Assembly: GCF_003987185.1 (NCBI RefSeq)
Contig: NZ_PIPS01000005.1
Location: forward strand, 1-64,000
From: Idiomarina aquatica
Lineage (GTDB): Bacteria > Pseudomonadota > Gammaproteobacteria > Enterobacterales > Alteromonadaceae
Reading direction: 5' to 3'
Length of the DNA: 64,000 nt
Part shown: one piece after another, positions 9,196 through 20,275 of the stretch
Numbering within the stretch: the first letter of the stretch is position 1
How the letters are laid out: every line of letters starts with the position of its first letter
Translations under genes and position numbers: made by a program
The notes under the pieces: model-generated
Databases searched by the model: none
What the model was told of the DNA's origin: nothing
Seen by the model: the letters and a program-made list of their open reading frames with translations, nothing else

Positions 9196-9995
9196 TGAGC
9201 CGTTATGACGCTATGTTCTCAGCTTTAAAGGAACGTCAGCAAGGTGCCTTTGTGCCGTTCGTTACCATCGGTGACCCCAACCCTCAGCAAAGTCTGAAGA
9301 TCATCAAAGCTTTGATCGATGGCGGTGCAGACGCACTGGAGTTGGGCTTGCCCTTTTCTGATCCGGTGGCTGATGGTCCAGTTATTCAACGCGCCAACTT
9401 ACGGGCATTAACGGCCAACACTAAATTTCAGGATATTGTCGACATTTTGCGTGAAGTACGGGCTTATGCGCCTAATATCCCAATTGGCTTGCTGGTCTAT
9501 GCAAACCTTATTTATGCTAAGGGCGCTGACAACTTTTATGCAAAAATGAGCGAAGTTGGTGTCGATTCGGTGCTAATCGCTGACGTTCCCACCAAAGAAG
9601 CCGCTCGTTTTGCCGATTTGGCCAAGCAGCACGACATCGATGCCGTGTTTATCTGCCCGCCGGACGCCAGTGACGCCTTGTTGCAAAAGGTTGCGCAGCA
9701 TTGCTCCGGTTATGTCTATCTGCTCAGCCGTGCCGGTGTAACCGGAGCGGAAACGCAAATGCAGGCACCGGCCGCTGAACTGGTCGAGAAATTAAAGACC
9801 TATGGCGCTCCTCCGGTGTTGCTCGGCTTTGGCATTTCTCAGCCCGCCCATGTCAGCAAAACCATCAGCGCCGGCGCACAGGGCGCTATCAGTGGCTCTG
9901 CGGTAGTTGCGATCATCGAGAAAAACCTCGACAATGAGCCCGCACAGTTGCAGCAGTTGCAACAATTTGTTGCCGAGATGAAAGCGGCAACCTAG
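9195..9995 (+). CDS. trpA: Tryptophan synthase alpha chain
   Basis: TrpA cleaves indole-3-glycerol phosphate and channels indole to TrpB. The 266-residue protein shows [17 protein letters not shown], holding the catalytic Glu and Asp, plus the phosphate-binding stretches [11 protein letters not shown] and [10 protein letters not shown]. It is the last biosynthetic gene of the operon. A 29-nt gap separates it from yciB, so co-transcription is likely. Confidence 0.97.
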   Translation: MSRYDAMFSALKERQQGAFVPFVTIGDPNPQQSLKIIKALIDGGADALELGLPFSDPVADGPVIQRANLRALTANTKFQDIVDILREVRAYAPNIPIGLLVYANLIYAKGADNFYAKMSEVGVDSVLIADVPTKEAARFADLAKQHDIDAVFICPPDASDALLQKVAQHCSGYVYLLSRAGVTGAETQMQAPAAELVEKLKTYGAPPVLLGFGISQPAHVSKTISAGAQGAISGSAVVAIIEKNLDNEPAQLQQLQQFVAEMKAAT

Positions 9996-10024
9996 ATTCG
10001 TTATTCACGTAGTAGGAGAAGTCG

Positions 10025-10567
10025 ATGGCCCTGATCTTAGAGTATTTGCCAATTATTGCGTTTTTCGTGTTTTACAAACTGGCAGATATTTATGTCGCAA
10101 CCGGAGTGCTTATGGCAGGTACGGTGCTACAGTTGGTCGGGCTAAAACTGCTAAAACACCCGCTGACAACCCGACACTGGATCATTTTGGCGGTGGTGAT
10201 GGTGTTTGGTGGTGTTACTCTGCTGCTCCGTGATGACTGGTTCATCAAGCTGAAAGTCTCTATCGTTTATCTGGCTATCGCAGTGATGTTATTGGGCGGC
10301 TTACTGTGGAAAAAACGCAGCCCGCTGCAGGCCATGCTCGGTAAAGACATTCAACTGCCGGCGCAAGCATGGAAGCGCCTTACTTACGCCTGGGTTATCT
10401 TTTGTGCCGCACTGGCGGCACTCAATCTCTACATTGCCGAATTCTGGAGCCAGGAAGCCTGGGTCAACTTTAAAGTGTTCGGCATTCTCGGTATCACACT
10501 GGTGTTTACCATTGGCACTGGTGTGTATATGTACCGCCATGCAGAACAAGAGGAAGCACGGCAATGA
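10025..10567 (+). CDS. yciB: Inner membrane septation protein YciB/IspZ family
   Basis: The 180-residue integral membrane protein has five to six hydrophobic segments. It opens with [26 protein letters not shown], the family signature, and includes [16 protein letters not shown] and LNLYIAEF. YciB homologues affect cell envelope synthesis and septation in enterobacteria; the molecular activity is not settled. The start has ggaga 3 nt upstream. Placement next to trpA and yciI follows the enterobacterial trp-yci neighbourhood. Confidence 0.92.
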   Translation: MALILEYLPIIAFFVFYKLADIYVATGVLMAGTVLQLVGLKLLKHPLTTRHWIILAVVMVFGGVTLLLRDDWFIKLKVSIVYLAIAVMLLGGLLWKKRSPLQAMLGKDIQLPAQAWKRLTYAWVIFCAALAALNLYIAEFWSQEAWVNFKVFGILGITLVFTIGTGVYMYRHAEQEEARQ

Positions 10568-10869
10568 TGTGGTTTGTCATTTTTGCGGAAGACCATGAAG
10601 ATTCACTGGCCGCCAGAAAACAGGCGCGGCCGGCTCATTTGGAACGTTTAAAAGCATTGCAAGCCGACGGACGTCTGTTGGTCGCGGGGCCATGCCCTGC
10701 CATCGCTGAAAAAGATCCCGGCGCGCTGGGCTTTACCGGCTCCGTCGTCATTGCCGAGTTTGATTCGCTTGAGCAAGCCCAACAATGGGCCAATGATGAC
10801 CCTTACTGGGCGGCTGGTGTCTACAAAAAAGCAACCGTAAAACCCTTTAACGCCGTGTTACCCGACTGA
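10564..10869 (+). CDS. yciI: YciI-like family protein
   Basis: A 101-residue ferredoxin-fold protein (YCII domain) with the characteristic start [13 protein letters not shown], then [22 protein letters not shown] and a C-terminal [10 protein letters not shown]. The conserved His (RPAHLER) and acidic residues are present. Family function is poorly known; some relatives act as small hydrolases or dehydrochlorinases. It overlaps yciB by 4 nt; an alternative ATG is one codon downstream. Confidence 0.9.
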   Translation: MMWFVIFAEDHEDSLAARKQARPAHLERLKALQADGRLLVAGPCPAIAEKDPGALGFTGSVVIAEFDSLEQAQQWANDDPYWAAGVYKKATVKPFNAVLPD

Positions 10870-10881
10870 CCAGCATCTTCT

Positions 10882-11730
10882 ATGCAAAGCATTGAGCTAA
10901 CGGCTGATCAACGCTATCTACATTGCGTTCGCTTTGAGCCGCAACAGCCGCCGTGTGCAACGCTGGTGATTGCCGCAGCGCTCGGGGTTAAGCAGCGCTT
11001 TTACCAGCCGCTGGCAAAATGGTTGTGTGAACAAGGCTACCGGGTCATCACATTTGACTATTACGGCATTGGTCAGTCGCTCGACAAACCCATTCAGCGC
11101 ATCGATACCGACATCATCCAGTGGGCAGAACAGGATATTAACCGCGTACTTGCGTACGCCATCGACTGTCAGGACGATGAACCGTTGCTTTATCTGGCTC
11201 ACAGCCTCGGCGGTCAAATCGTGGCGTTGGCAGATAATGCCGCCGCCATCGATAAAATGGTCACCGTCGCCAGCGGCACCGGTTATTGGCGTAACGCCAG
11301 CCAACAAGTGCGCCGAACCTCTTGGTTACTCTGGTATTTTGCGGTACCTATCTCCACCCCGATAGCCGGCTACTTTCCCGGCAAAAAACTTCGCATGGTG
11401 GGTGATATGCCGGCCAATGCCATGCGTCAATGGAGCCGTTGGTGCCGCAGTAAAGACTATTTATTTGACCACCTCGATGCACAACAACAGCAACGTTATG
11501 CGGCTTTTGACCGTCCCATAACCGCCTTTCATATCAGTGACGATGAGCTGTTAAAGCGTGATAACATCGAGAACTTACTGGCGCATTACCCCAATGCACC
11601 CTCAACACTCAATGACTTAACGCCGTCGATGACCCCGCACGAAGGGATCGGACACTTTAATCTGTTTCGCTCCGAATTTAAGCACAGTCTTTGGCAAAAT
11701 CACTTGCTTCCGGCCTTGCGCCTCGACTAA
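10882..11730 (+). CDS. Alpha/beta hydrolase (serine aminopeptidase S33-like)
   Basis: The 282-residue cytoplasmic protein has the alpha/beta-hydrolase layout: strand plus turn TFDYYGIGQS, nucleophile Ser108 in LAHSLGGQ, and a late His in HEGIGHFNLFR. The substrate cannot be told. It follows yciI by 12 nt and may be the tail of the trp read-through transcript. No terminator is seen before the next gene, 43 bp away. Confidence 0.8.
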   Translation: MQSIELTADQRYLHCVRFEPQQPPCATLVIAAALGVKQRFYQPLAKWLCEQGYRVITFDYYGIGQSLDKPIQRIDTDIIQWAEQDINRVLAYAIDCQDDEPLLYLAHSLGGQIVALADNAAAIDKMVTVASGTGYWRNASQQVRRTSWLLWYFAVPISTPIAGYFPGKKLRMVGDMPANAMRQWSRWCRSKDYLFDHLDAQQQQRYAAFDRPITAFHISDDELLKRDNIENLLAHYPNAPSTLNDLTPSMTPHEGIGHFNLFRSEFKHSLWQNHLLPALRLD

Positions 11731-11773
11731 AGTCATCATTCTGACGATGATTTTTACAATGTGAAGAGTGAGT

Positions 11774-13042
11774 ATGCACTACCAGCTCGAACTTGCACTA
11801 TCCCTTCTGGCGGCACTGGCGATTGGCTTGATGATCGGTATCGAGCGGGGCTGGAGTGGGCGTGACAGTGGTGACGGTGAACGTCTCGCCGGGGTTCGTA
11901 CCTTTAGCCTGATTGGTCTTTCGGGGGGTATTTTCGCAATACTGGGTCAACTGTTCGGCAACGCACTGATTGTCACCGGTTTTATCGTCACCAGCCTGCT
12001 GATCGCTGCCTCTTACATTGGTCACACACGACAGTCCGATGACTCTGGTATCACCACCGAATTCTCGATGCTCATCACCTTTGCCCTGGCAGTTTGGGCT
12101 GCGTCGGGAAATCCGTTACCGGCGCTGAGTGTCAGCGCGGTCGTCGTGGCGTTGCTCGGCCATAAGCAACGTTTGCATTTATTGTTAAAAAAAATCACCC
12201 CTCAGGCATTTTATTCCGGTATTACTCTGTTACTGATTTCGGTGGTGTTGCTGCCACTCCTTCCCGATAAAGGCTACGGTCCCTGGCAGACGCTCAATCC
12301 CTACTGGACCTGGTGGATGGTGGTGCTTATCTCGGGTCTGTCGTTTGTCGGTTATTTGCTGACACAGTTGCTGGGGCAACGACGCGGCACACTGTTAACC
12401 GCTATTGCCGGCGGCTTAGCCTCGTCCACCGCGGTTACGCTGACCATGGCTCGCTTTGCGCAAAAGCAACAGGGCAACGTGCTTTATGTTATCGCCATGC
12501 TACTGGCGTCCAGTATTATGTTTCCACGTGTCCTGATTGAAGTGTTTGTGGTCAACCGTCAACTGCTTGCATCACTGTGGTTACCGATTGCCCTGATGCT
12601 GGCCGGACTGATTCTGGTATTACTCTGGTTATATCGTTTACACCAACGCAACGGTCAACCTGAGTCGCCGGAGCTGGAGCTGAACAACCCTCTGCAGCTA
12701 TCGACGGCATTAAAGTTTGGCATATTCCTGGCACTCATCATGTTATTGGCCGAAGCCATGAAAACCTGGTTTGGCGATGCCGGTGTTTACACGCTGGCGG
12801 TTGTGTCCGGACTCATGGACGTCGATGCGATCACGTTGTCGCTGTCAAAATCAGCACAGAACGATCTGGCTGATCGAGTGGCAGCGCTGGCCATTGTCCT
12901 GGCCTGCGCCAGCAATACACTGTTGAAAGGCTTTGTCTTCGCGGCCATTGCTGGCTTCCGACAACACCTTCGCTACGCCTTGTTGATGTTACTGGGCATC
13001 ACACCGGGAGTGATCACAGCATTGATCCAACTTACCCTGTAA
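11774..13042 (+). CDS. MgtC/SapB family membrane protein with DUF4010 domain
   Basis: About 422 residues with ten or more hydrophobic helices. The N-terminal third carries the MgtC/SapB motif (LLAALAIGLMIGIERGW, ERLAGVRTFSLIGLSGGIF); the rest resembles DUF4010 (AGGLASSTAVTLTMAR, VSGLMDVDAITLSLS, NTLLKGFVFA). MgtC proteins are linked to magnesium and intramacrophage adaptation, but for these long two-domain members the transported substrate is unknown. ATG 11774 is preferred over GTG 11768 because gaagag sits 5 nt upstream. Confidence 0.85.
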   Translation: MHYQLELALSLLAALAIGLMIGIERGWSGRDSGDGERLAGVRTFSLIGLSGGIFAILGQLFGNALIVTGFIVTSLLIAASYIGHTRQSDDSGITTEFSMLITFALAVWAASGNPLPALSVSAVVVALLGHKQRLHLLLKKITPQAFYSGITLLLISVVLLPLLPDKGYGPWQTLNPYWTWWMVVLISGLSFVGYLLTQLLGQRRGTLLTAIAGGLASSTAVTLTMARFAQKQQGNVLYVIAMLLASSIMFPRVLIEVFVVNRQLLASLWLPIALMLAGLILVLLWLYRLHQRNGQPESPELELNNPLQLSTALKFGIFLALIMLLAEAMKTWFGDAGVYTLAVVSGLMDVDAITLSLSKSAQNDLADRVAALAIVLACASNTLLKGFVFAAIAGFRQHLRYALLMLLGITPGVITALIQLTL

Positions 13043-13061
13043 ACAGTAATAATTTAGTGAA

Positions 13062-13172
13062 TGGATTGTCGTATTTCTGTCACATAACTCTGGCAGACTG
13101 TTGCTCGTTAAAGACAATCCACTCCCTGGATTAGACCTTTTCGCCCCTTACCTTTTTGTAAGGGGCTTTTTT
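13062..13172 (+). ncRNA. Structured 3' UTR or small RNA candidate ending in a terminator
   Basis: Between the MgtC-like gene and the Pho box, tggattgtc (13062-13070) pairs perfectly with gacaatcca (13113-13121) over a 42-nt interior. An intrinsic terminator follows: stem gcccctta (13143-13150) with taaggggc (13159-13166), then six T. The terminator could simply end the upstream mRNA, but the 9-bp long-range stem is unexplained. No own promoter can be assigned with confidence. Confidence 0.35.
13143..13172 (+). terminator. Intrinsic terminator
   Basis: Eight-bp stem gcccctta/taaggggc with an 8-nt T-rich loop and a T6 tract, about 100 nt after the MgtC-like gene stop. It insulates the Pho-box promoter from upstream transcription. 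Confidence 0.85.
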
Positions 13173-13206
13173 ATTTCCGCGCGGATTTCATCACAGCATC
13201 ATTTAA

Positions 13207-13224
13207 CTGTCATGCGACTGTCAC
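13207..13224 (+). promoter_or_regulatory. PhoB box
   Basis: The 18-mer ctgtcatgcgactgtcac is two CTGTCA(T/C) repeats in 11-bp phase, matching the PhoB consensus in both half-sites. A possible -10 TAATAC follows at 13240-13245. It lies 48 bp before the chosen ATG of the metallophosphoesterase, implying induction under phosphate starvation. Confidence 0.75.
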
Positions 13225-13271
13225 CTTAGTCAGTGAAAGTAATACAGCGAGCACAGCAACGAGGAATGAGC

Positions 13272-14087
13272 ATGCCTTATTCAGCGCCAAAATACCGCGT
13301 CAACGCACTGTTTTTATCCGATTTGCACCTTGGTACTTCATCCTGTCACGCCGAATCGGCGATGGAATTACTGAATAGCATCGATTGCCGGCAACTGTAC
13401 TTGGTTGGCGATATACTCGACCTTTGGGTGATCAAACGCCGCAGCCTTGGACTGCCCGAAGCTCACCTGCAGGTAATAAAAAAGATTTTATCGCTAGCCC
13501 GTGACGGCACTGAAGTTATCTACATTACCGGTAATCATGACGAAGGCTTTCGCCATGTTCTTAAGGCCTACCCATTTGATTACGGCTTAACCAATATTAA
13601 GCTGTGCAATCGTCACGACTACGTCAGCCGTTGCGGCGCGCGTTACCTGGTTATTCATGGTGATCAGTTTGACAAGGACGTGCACTGTCACCCTTGGCTC
13701 AGTTGGCTGGGAGACTCAATTTACAGCGCCTTATTACGAATTAATCGTTGGTGGAATAAAGCCCGTACCCATAAAGGGCATGGCTACTGGAGCCTGGCAT
13801 CCGCGGTTAAGTCACGCTCGGCGCGTGCATTAAACTATATTAACGACTACGAACTCGCAGCCAGCGAATTTGCCAAACGCAAAGGTTACGATGGCATCAT
13901 CTGCGGCCACATTCACGTTCCGGCCGATAAACAGCTTAACGACACTCATTATTTGAATACCGGCGACTGGCAGGATTCCTGCTCTGCCGTGGTTGAACAC
14001 TGTAATGGTGAGTTCGAGTTGCTGTGCGCCCAAAGCTGGTTGCGCAGCCGCGCTAACCAAGAAGTCTTACTGGCGCGCGTGGTATAA
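13272..14087 (+). CDS. Metallophosphoesterase, PlcP-like phospholipase C / UDP-diacylglucosamine pyrophosphatase family
   Basis: The 271-residue calcineurin-type phosphoesterase shows all metal-binding blocks: FLSDLHLGT, LVGDILDLW, YITGNHDEGF, LVIHGDQFD, ICGHIHVP, and LNTGDWQDSC. It looks like LpxH at motif level. The NTGDWQDSC ending, the CHAES and HPWLSWLGDSIY segments and the length fit the PlcP group, which hydrolyses phospholipids during phosphate-limited lipid remodelling. The PhoB box upstream supports that role by inference. The start is ATG 13272, with gagga 6 nt upstream; GTG 13233 is open but lacks a ribosome site. No lipid glycosyltransferase partner is adjacent. Confidence 0.82.
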   Translation: MPYSAPKYRVNALFLSDLHLGTSSCHAESAMELLNSIDCRQLYLVGDILDLWVIKRRSLGLPEAHLQVIKKILSLARDGTEVIYITGNHDEGFRHVLKAYPFDYGLTNIKLCNRHDYVSRCGARYLVIHGDQFDKDVHCHPWLSWLGDSIYSALLRINRWWNKARTHKGHGYWSLASAVKSRSARALNYINDYELAASEFAKRKGYDGIICGHIHVPADKQLNDTHYLNTGDWQDSCSAVVEHCNGEFELLCAQSWLRSRANQEVLLARVV

Positions 14088-14113
14088 AAAAGCGGCCTGC
14101 GAAAGCAGGCCGC
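14085..14113 (-). terminator. Terminator between convergent genes, strongest for katG
   Basis: Perfect 9-bp stem gcggcctgc (14092-14100) / gcaggccgc (14105-14113) with a GAAA tetraloop. The A-run at 14086-14091 gives a U-tract for minus-strand transcripts from katG; the plus-strand side has only a weak T-run. Confidence 0.85.
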
Positions 14114-14137
14114 CGTTATGTTTTACCCGTTGCTTTG

Positions 14138-16459
<2,322 letters not shown>

Positions 16460-16645
16460 CTATAGACGACCGGTGGAAAAATGAGAGTGCAAAATTCATT
16501 GGAAAAACAGATTGTCCTAATCGACAGCTACTTCAAAATTTATTAAAAATTATTTCAATAAAAGCTCAATAAAAGATTGATTCAGCCGAAATGAATACTA
16601 TAGTGCAACAGTGATATGACATACATCAAAGGCGACTTGTAACAT

Positions 16646-18217
16646 ATGCGCAACAATCAACCGGTTACCCAAACGGAATATCGCTTCCCTGAAAACCAAC
16701 GCTTAATCTCTTCCACCGACCGACGCGGCAATATCGAATACGTGAATGATGCCTTTTTGGAAGTCAGTGGTTTTAGTCACAAAGAACTGATTGGCGCGCC
16801 TCACAATATTGTCCGTCATCCCGATATGCCACCGGCGGTTTATGAAAATATGTGGCAGACCATCAGTCAGGGCAAACCCTGGATGGGGCTGGTTAAAAAT
16901 CGCCGCAAGAATGGTGATTATTATTGGGTCAGTGCTTATGTCACCCCCATTTTCGAAGGCAACACCATCACCGGCTATGAATCGGTACGCGTGTTACCGA
17001 GCGAGGAGCAAAAGCAGCGGGCGGCACGGGTTTACGCGCGCATGCGCCAGGGCAAAAAGCCGTTCTCGTTGTTTGACTTTATCCGTTACTACACCCGTCA
17101 ATTAGCACCGGTTTGGTTACCCGCCCTAGTCGCTATCATAATCAGCCTGTTGCTGATTGGCTGGAGTGCGGCGGCCATCCTATTGGTGACGGCGATTGTA
17201 ACCTGCATAACCACCTGCTGGCATCACGAAAGCGCCTTCAAACAACTCATAGCGTTGCGCCCTGACGCCTTCACCAACAGAATTGTGGCATACACCTACT
17301 CGAAAGACGGTGGCGCCAAGGCACAGCTGGAAATGATGATACGCAGCGAGGCCGCGCGCTCACGCACCGCCATTACCCGCGTTGAAGACTCGGTTGAGAA
17401 ACTGGGCAGCATTGTCCGCGCCACCCGCGAGCAAGCCGCTGCCAGTAATGCACTAATTGAAGAACAGACCAGTAAAACCCAGGACGTTGCATCGGCGATT
17501 AACCAGATGTCCACGTCCATCCAGGAAGTGGCCGACAGTGTCGAGAATAATGCGGAAAAATCAGAAACCGCAGCCCGTAACGTTGACACGGGCGTCGCCG
17601 TTGCGGGACAGGCGTTGCAAGCCATTAACCGCTTAAGCGACTCGGTCGCTACCATCGCCAAGACCGTAGAAGAACTGTCGGGTTCCACCAACGAAATCGG
17701 TAAAGCAGCGGATCTCATCACCACCATTGCCGAACAGACCAATCTGCTTGCCCTAAACGCTGCCATTGAAGCGGCTCGGGCCGGTGAACATGGCCGCGGT
17801 TTTAGTGTGGTAGCCGATGAGGTACGTACACTGGCCACAAAAACCCGCAATTCAACCGAAAGCATTCATAAGATTATTGAAAACCTGATGCAAAAAGCTC
17901 AAAATGCGGTACGCGTTTCGCAGCAGGGCGAGGACGCAGCCAAAGAAGGCGTCGAAATGGTTGGCAAAACGGAAACCGCACTGGAAGAAATTCGCCGCGC
18001 GGTACAATCAATCAATGAAATGACCATCCAGATGTCATCAGCCGTTGAGCAACAAAGTAACGTGGCCGAACACATTAACCAACAAGTAACGGATATTGCC
18101 GACAGCTCTCGTACAGCGCGCGATAACGCGAACGAAACGTCACGCTCAAGTGAACGTCTGCAGCAAACAACGGATGAATTACACCAATTGATTCAACGAT
18201 TTAGCAGTAAACACTAA
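16646..18217 (+). CDS. Aer-like PAS chemoreceptor
   Basis: A 523-residue methyl-accepting protein for energy or redox taxis. An N-terminal PAS domain (about 20-120) includes [30 protein letters not shown] and [17 protein letters not shown], the Aer-type FAD-binding pattern. A membrane hairpin (about 155-195) follows without periplasmic domain. The cytoplasmic signalling domain has the hairpin tip [35 protein letters not shown]. It would report redox state to CheA/CheW. It is 3 nt ahead of the PAS-GGDEF-EAL gene, so the two are probably co-transcribed. The cofactor is inferred from similarity to Aer. Confidence 0.93.
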   Translation: MRNNQPVTQTEYRFPENQRLISSTDRRGNIEYVNDAFLEVSGFSHKELIGAPHNIVRHPDMPPAVYENMWQTISQGKPWMGLVKNRRKNGDYYWVSAYVTPIFEGNTITGYESVRVLPSEEQKQRAARVYARMRQGKKPFSLFDFIRYYTRQLAPVWLPALVAIIISLLLIGWSAAAILLVTAIVTCITTCWHHESAFKQLIALRPDAFTNRIVAYTYSKDGGAKAQLEMMIRSEAARSRTAITRVEDSVEKLGSIVRATREQAAASNALIEEQTSKTQDVASAINQMSTSIQEVADSVENNAEKSETAARNVDTGVAVAGQALQAINRLSDSVATIAKTVEELSGSTNEIGKAADLITTIAEQTNLLALNAAIEAARAGEHGRGFSVVADEVRTLATKTRNSTESIHKIIENLMQKAQNAVRVSQQGEDAAKEGVEMVGKTETALEEIRRAVQSINEMTIQMSSAVEQQSNVAEHINQQVTDIADSSRTARDNANETSRSSERLQQTTDELHQLIQRFSSKH

Positions 18218-18220
18218 ACC

Positions 18221-20275
18221 ATGATGAAACGCAGTAGCTGGCCGGTATCGGCTGAACAGCTGTTACAACAGACCGAAGTCCTTACCGGCAGTGGCTCGTG
18301 GTGTTTAAACCTCGCGACGAATCAATTGCTTTGGAGCGAACAGACTTATCAATTATTCGAGCGCCCGCTTGATAATCCCATCAACCTCGATGACGCACTC
18401 GGCTATTACCCCGACCCCTTTCGCGCACAGGTACTGCAGGCAATCGATGAAGCGTTAACCGGTAAAGAGTCATGGCAGTTTGAGAGTAAAATCATAACCG
18501 CCAAGGGCCAGGTTAAGTGGGTAAAAAATAACGGCGCTCTGTATCGAACAGAAGCGGGAAGTCCCTATTTATTCGGTTCCGTGCAGGATATTTCGGTCAC
18601 CAACGATACCCTTAACCAGCTTAAACAAAGCTCAGCATCACTGAACACCGTTCTTGATAATATTCTCGATGGCGTCATCACCATCGACAGTTATGGCATT
18701 ATTCAAGGCTTCAGCCGTCCGGCCGAACGCATTTTTGGTTACCGGGCCGATGAGGTGCTGGGAAAAAATATTAAGCTGTTGATGCCAAACCCTTACGCCC
18801 GCGAGCATGACCAGTATCTGGCCAACTACCTCTCAACCGGTAAACGAAAGATCATCGGCACCGGTCGTGAAGTCAATGCTCGGCATAAAGACGGTACCAT
18901 ATTCCCTATTGATTTGGCGGTCTCAGAAACCGAAACTCATGAGGGTAAACGCTTTATCGGTACCGTCCGCGATATCACCCAACAAAAAAACACCGCCGAG
19001 CGAATCGAATTTCTTTCTTATTTCGATCGCCTGACCGGCTTACCCAATCGCGTGCGGCTGTTGGAACAACTTGAACAATGGCTGGCCGAGGCGGATGTAG
19101 CCGTTGGTTGCATTAACATCGACTACTTCCGCCGCATCAATACCGTATTGGGCGAACGCGCCGGCGATGAAGCGCTACAATATGTTGCCCGTACTATCCG
19201 CGAAATCGCCCTAAAAGAAGCTATCGTTGCCAAAGATCTCGGTGACCGTTTTATCGTTGCCTGCCGCGCCCCCTACTGCGAGCCTGAAAGTACTGTGGCA
19301 CGGATTCATGAGCTGTTAGCGACAATACGCGAACCCATTACCCTGAGTTGTGGTACCGATATCCATTTAACCATCAGTGTCGGTGTTGCCTTCGTCAGTC
19401 GTTACACCAAAGCTAATGACGCTTTGCTGAATGCGGAGTCGGCGCTGGAAAACGCGCGCCAATCAGGGCGTGACCAGGTGCAGCAGTACCGGGATAAAAT
19501 GATTTCTTCGATCCAGCAGGATTATCGCCTGGAGAACGCCCTGCGACGGGAACTGGCAAACATAAAAACCGGTAAAGCCAGCGGTTTTGAGTGCTGGCTA
19601 CAGTCCAAAGTCGACGACAGGTATCGCATCGCCGGAGCCGAGGCCCTGATCCGCTGGCGGCATGACAATGAGTTGATCAGACCCGATCACTTCATTCCGG
19701 TGGCGGAGCGGCTCGGACTTATTATTCCTATCGGTGAGTGGATGCTGCGGCAGGTAGCCCCGGTGATCAAGGCGACCGGATTACCGATTGCATGGAACGT
19801 CAGTCCCAAACAGTTCTTGCATGAACAGTTTGCCGACACCGTGTTAACGGTGATGCGTGAATACAATGCACCGCTGTCATTGTTATTTATCGAAATTACT
19901 GAAAATTTATTACTCCACGATCATGACAAAGTGCGCGCCATCATGCACCAGCTTAACAGTAAAGGTGTGAATTTTTCTCTGGATGATTTTGGCACCGGTT
20001 ATTCGAACCTTCGCCGGTTACAGTTGTTACCCGTCAGTGAGCTGAAGATTGATCGCGAATTCGTACAAAACGCCTTTGAAAGTCACCGCGACCGCAACCT
20101 CCTCGATTCAATGATTTTGATGGCCCGCCACATGCGTCTGTCGATCGTTGCTGAGGGCGTCGAAACGCAGTTACAGGCCGATTATCTACGTGACAGCGGC
20201 GTCGACTTGTTACAAGGCTTCCACTTTCACAAGCCCAGCCCGATCCCCGACTGGTTGCAAACCCTCGACAACTAA
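18221..20275 (+). CDS. PAS-PAS-GGDEF(degenerate)-EAL cyclic-di-GMP phosphodiesterase, FixL-like heme PAS
   Basis: The 684-residue cytoplasmic protein has PAS domain one (about 15-128), PAS two (about 138-258), GGDEF-like (about 265-425) and EAL (about 440-680). PAS two resembles FixL/DosP: MPNPYAREHDQYLANYL with His196 and IIGTGR with Arg216, exactly 20 residues apart like the heme-ligand His and oxygen-sensing Arg of FixL. The cyclase site reads LGDRF (340-344) instead of GGDEF, so cyclase activity is unlikely. The EAL domain keeps EAL (474-476), EITEN, DDFGTGYSN, LKIDREF and VAEGVET, so phosphodiesterase activity is expected. Probable role: oxygen- or redox-tuned cyclic-di-GMP breakdown alongside the chemoreceptor upstream. 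Confidence 0.9.
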   Translation: MMKRSSWPVSAEQLLQQTEVLTGSGSWCLNLATNQLLWSEQTYQLFERPLDNPINLDDALGYYPDPFRAQVLQAIDEALTGKESWQFESKIITAKGQVKWVKNNGALYRTEAGSPYLFGSVQDISVTNDTLNQLKQSSASLNTVLDNILDGVITIDSYGIIQGFSRPAERIFGYRADEVLGKNIKLLMPNPYAREHDQYLANYLSTGKRKIIGTGREVNARHKDGTIFPIDLAVSETETHEGKRFIGTVRDITQQKNTAERIEFLSYFDRLTGLPNRVRLLEQLEQWLAEADVAVGCINIDYFRRINTVLGERAGDEALQYVARTIREIALKEAIVAKDLGDRFIVACRAPYCEPESTVARIHELLATIREPITLSCGTDIHLTISVGVAFVSRYTKANDALLNAESALENARQSGRDQVQQYRDKMISSIQQDYRLENALRRELANIKTGKASGFECWLQSKVDDRYRIAGAEALIRWRHDNELIRPDHFIPVAERLGLIIPIGEWMLRQVAPVIKATGLPIAWNVSPKQFLHEQFADTVLTVMREYNAPLSLLFIEITENLLLHDHDKVRAIMHQLNSKGVNFSLDDFGTGYSNLRRLQLLPVSELKIDREFVQNAFESHRDRNLLDSMILMARHMRLSIVAEGVETQLQADYLRDSGVDLLQGFHFHKPSPIPDWLQTLDN

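Noticed and set aside
13077-13095. Second PhoB box (ctgtcacataactctggca)
   Set aside because: The first half matches but the second half fits at only about four of seven positions, and a terminator separates it from the downstream gene.
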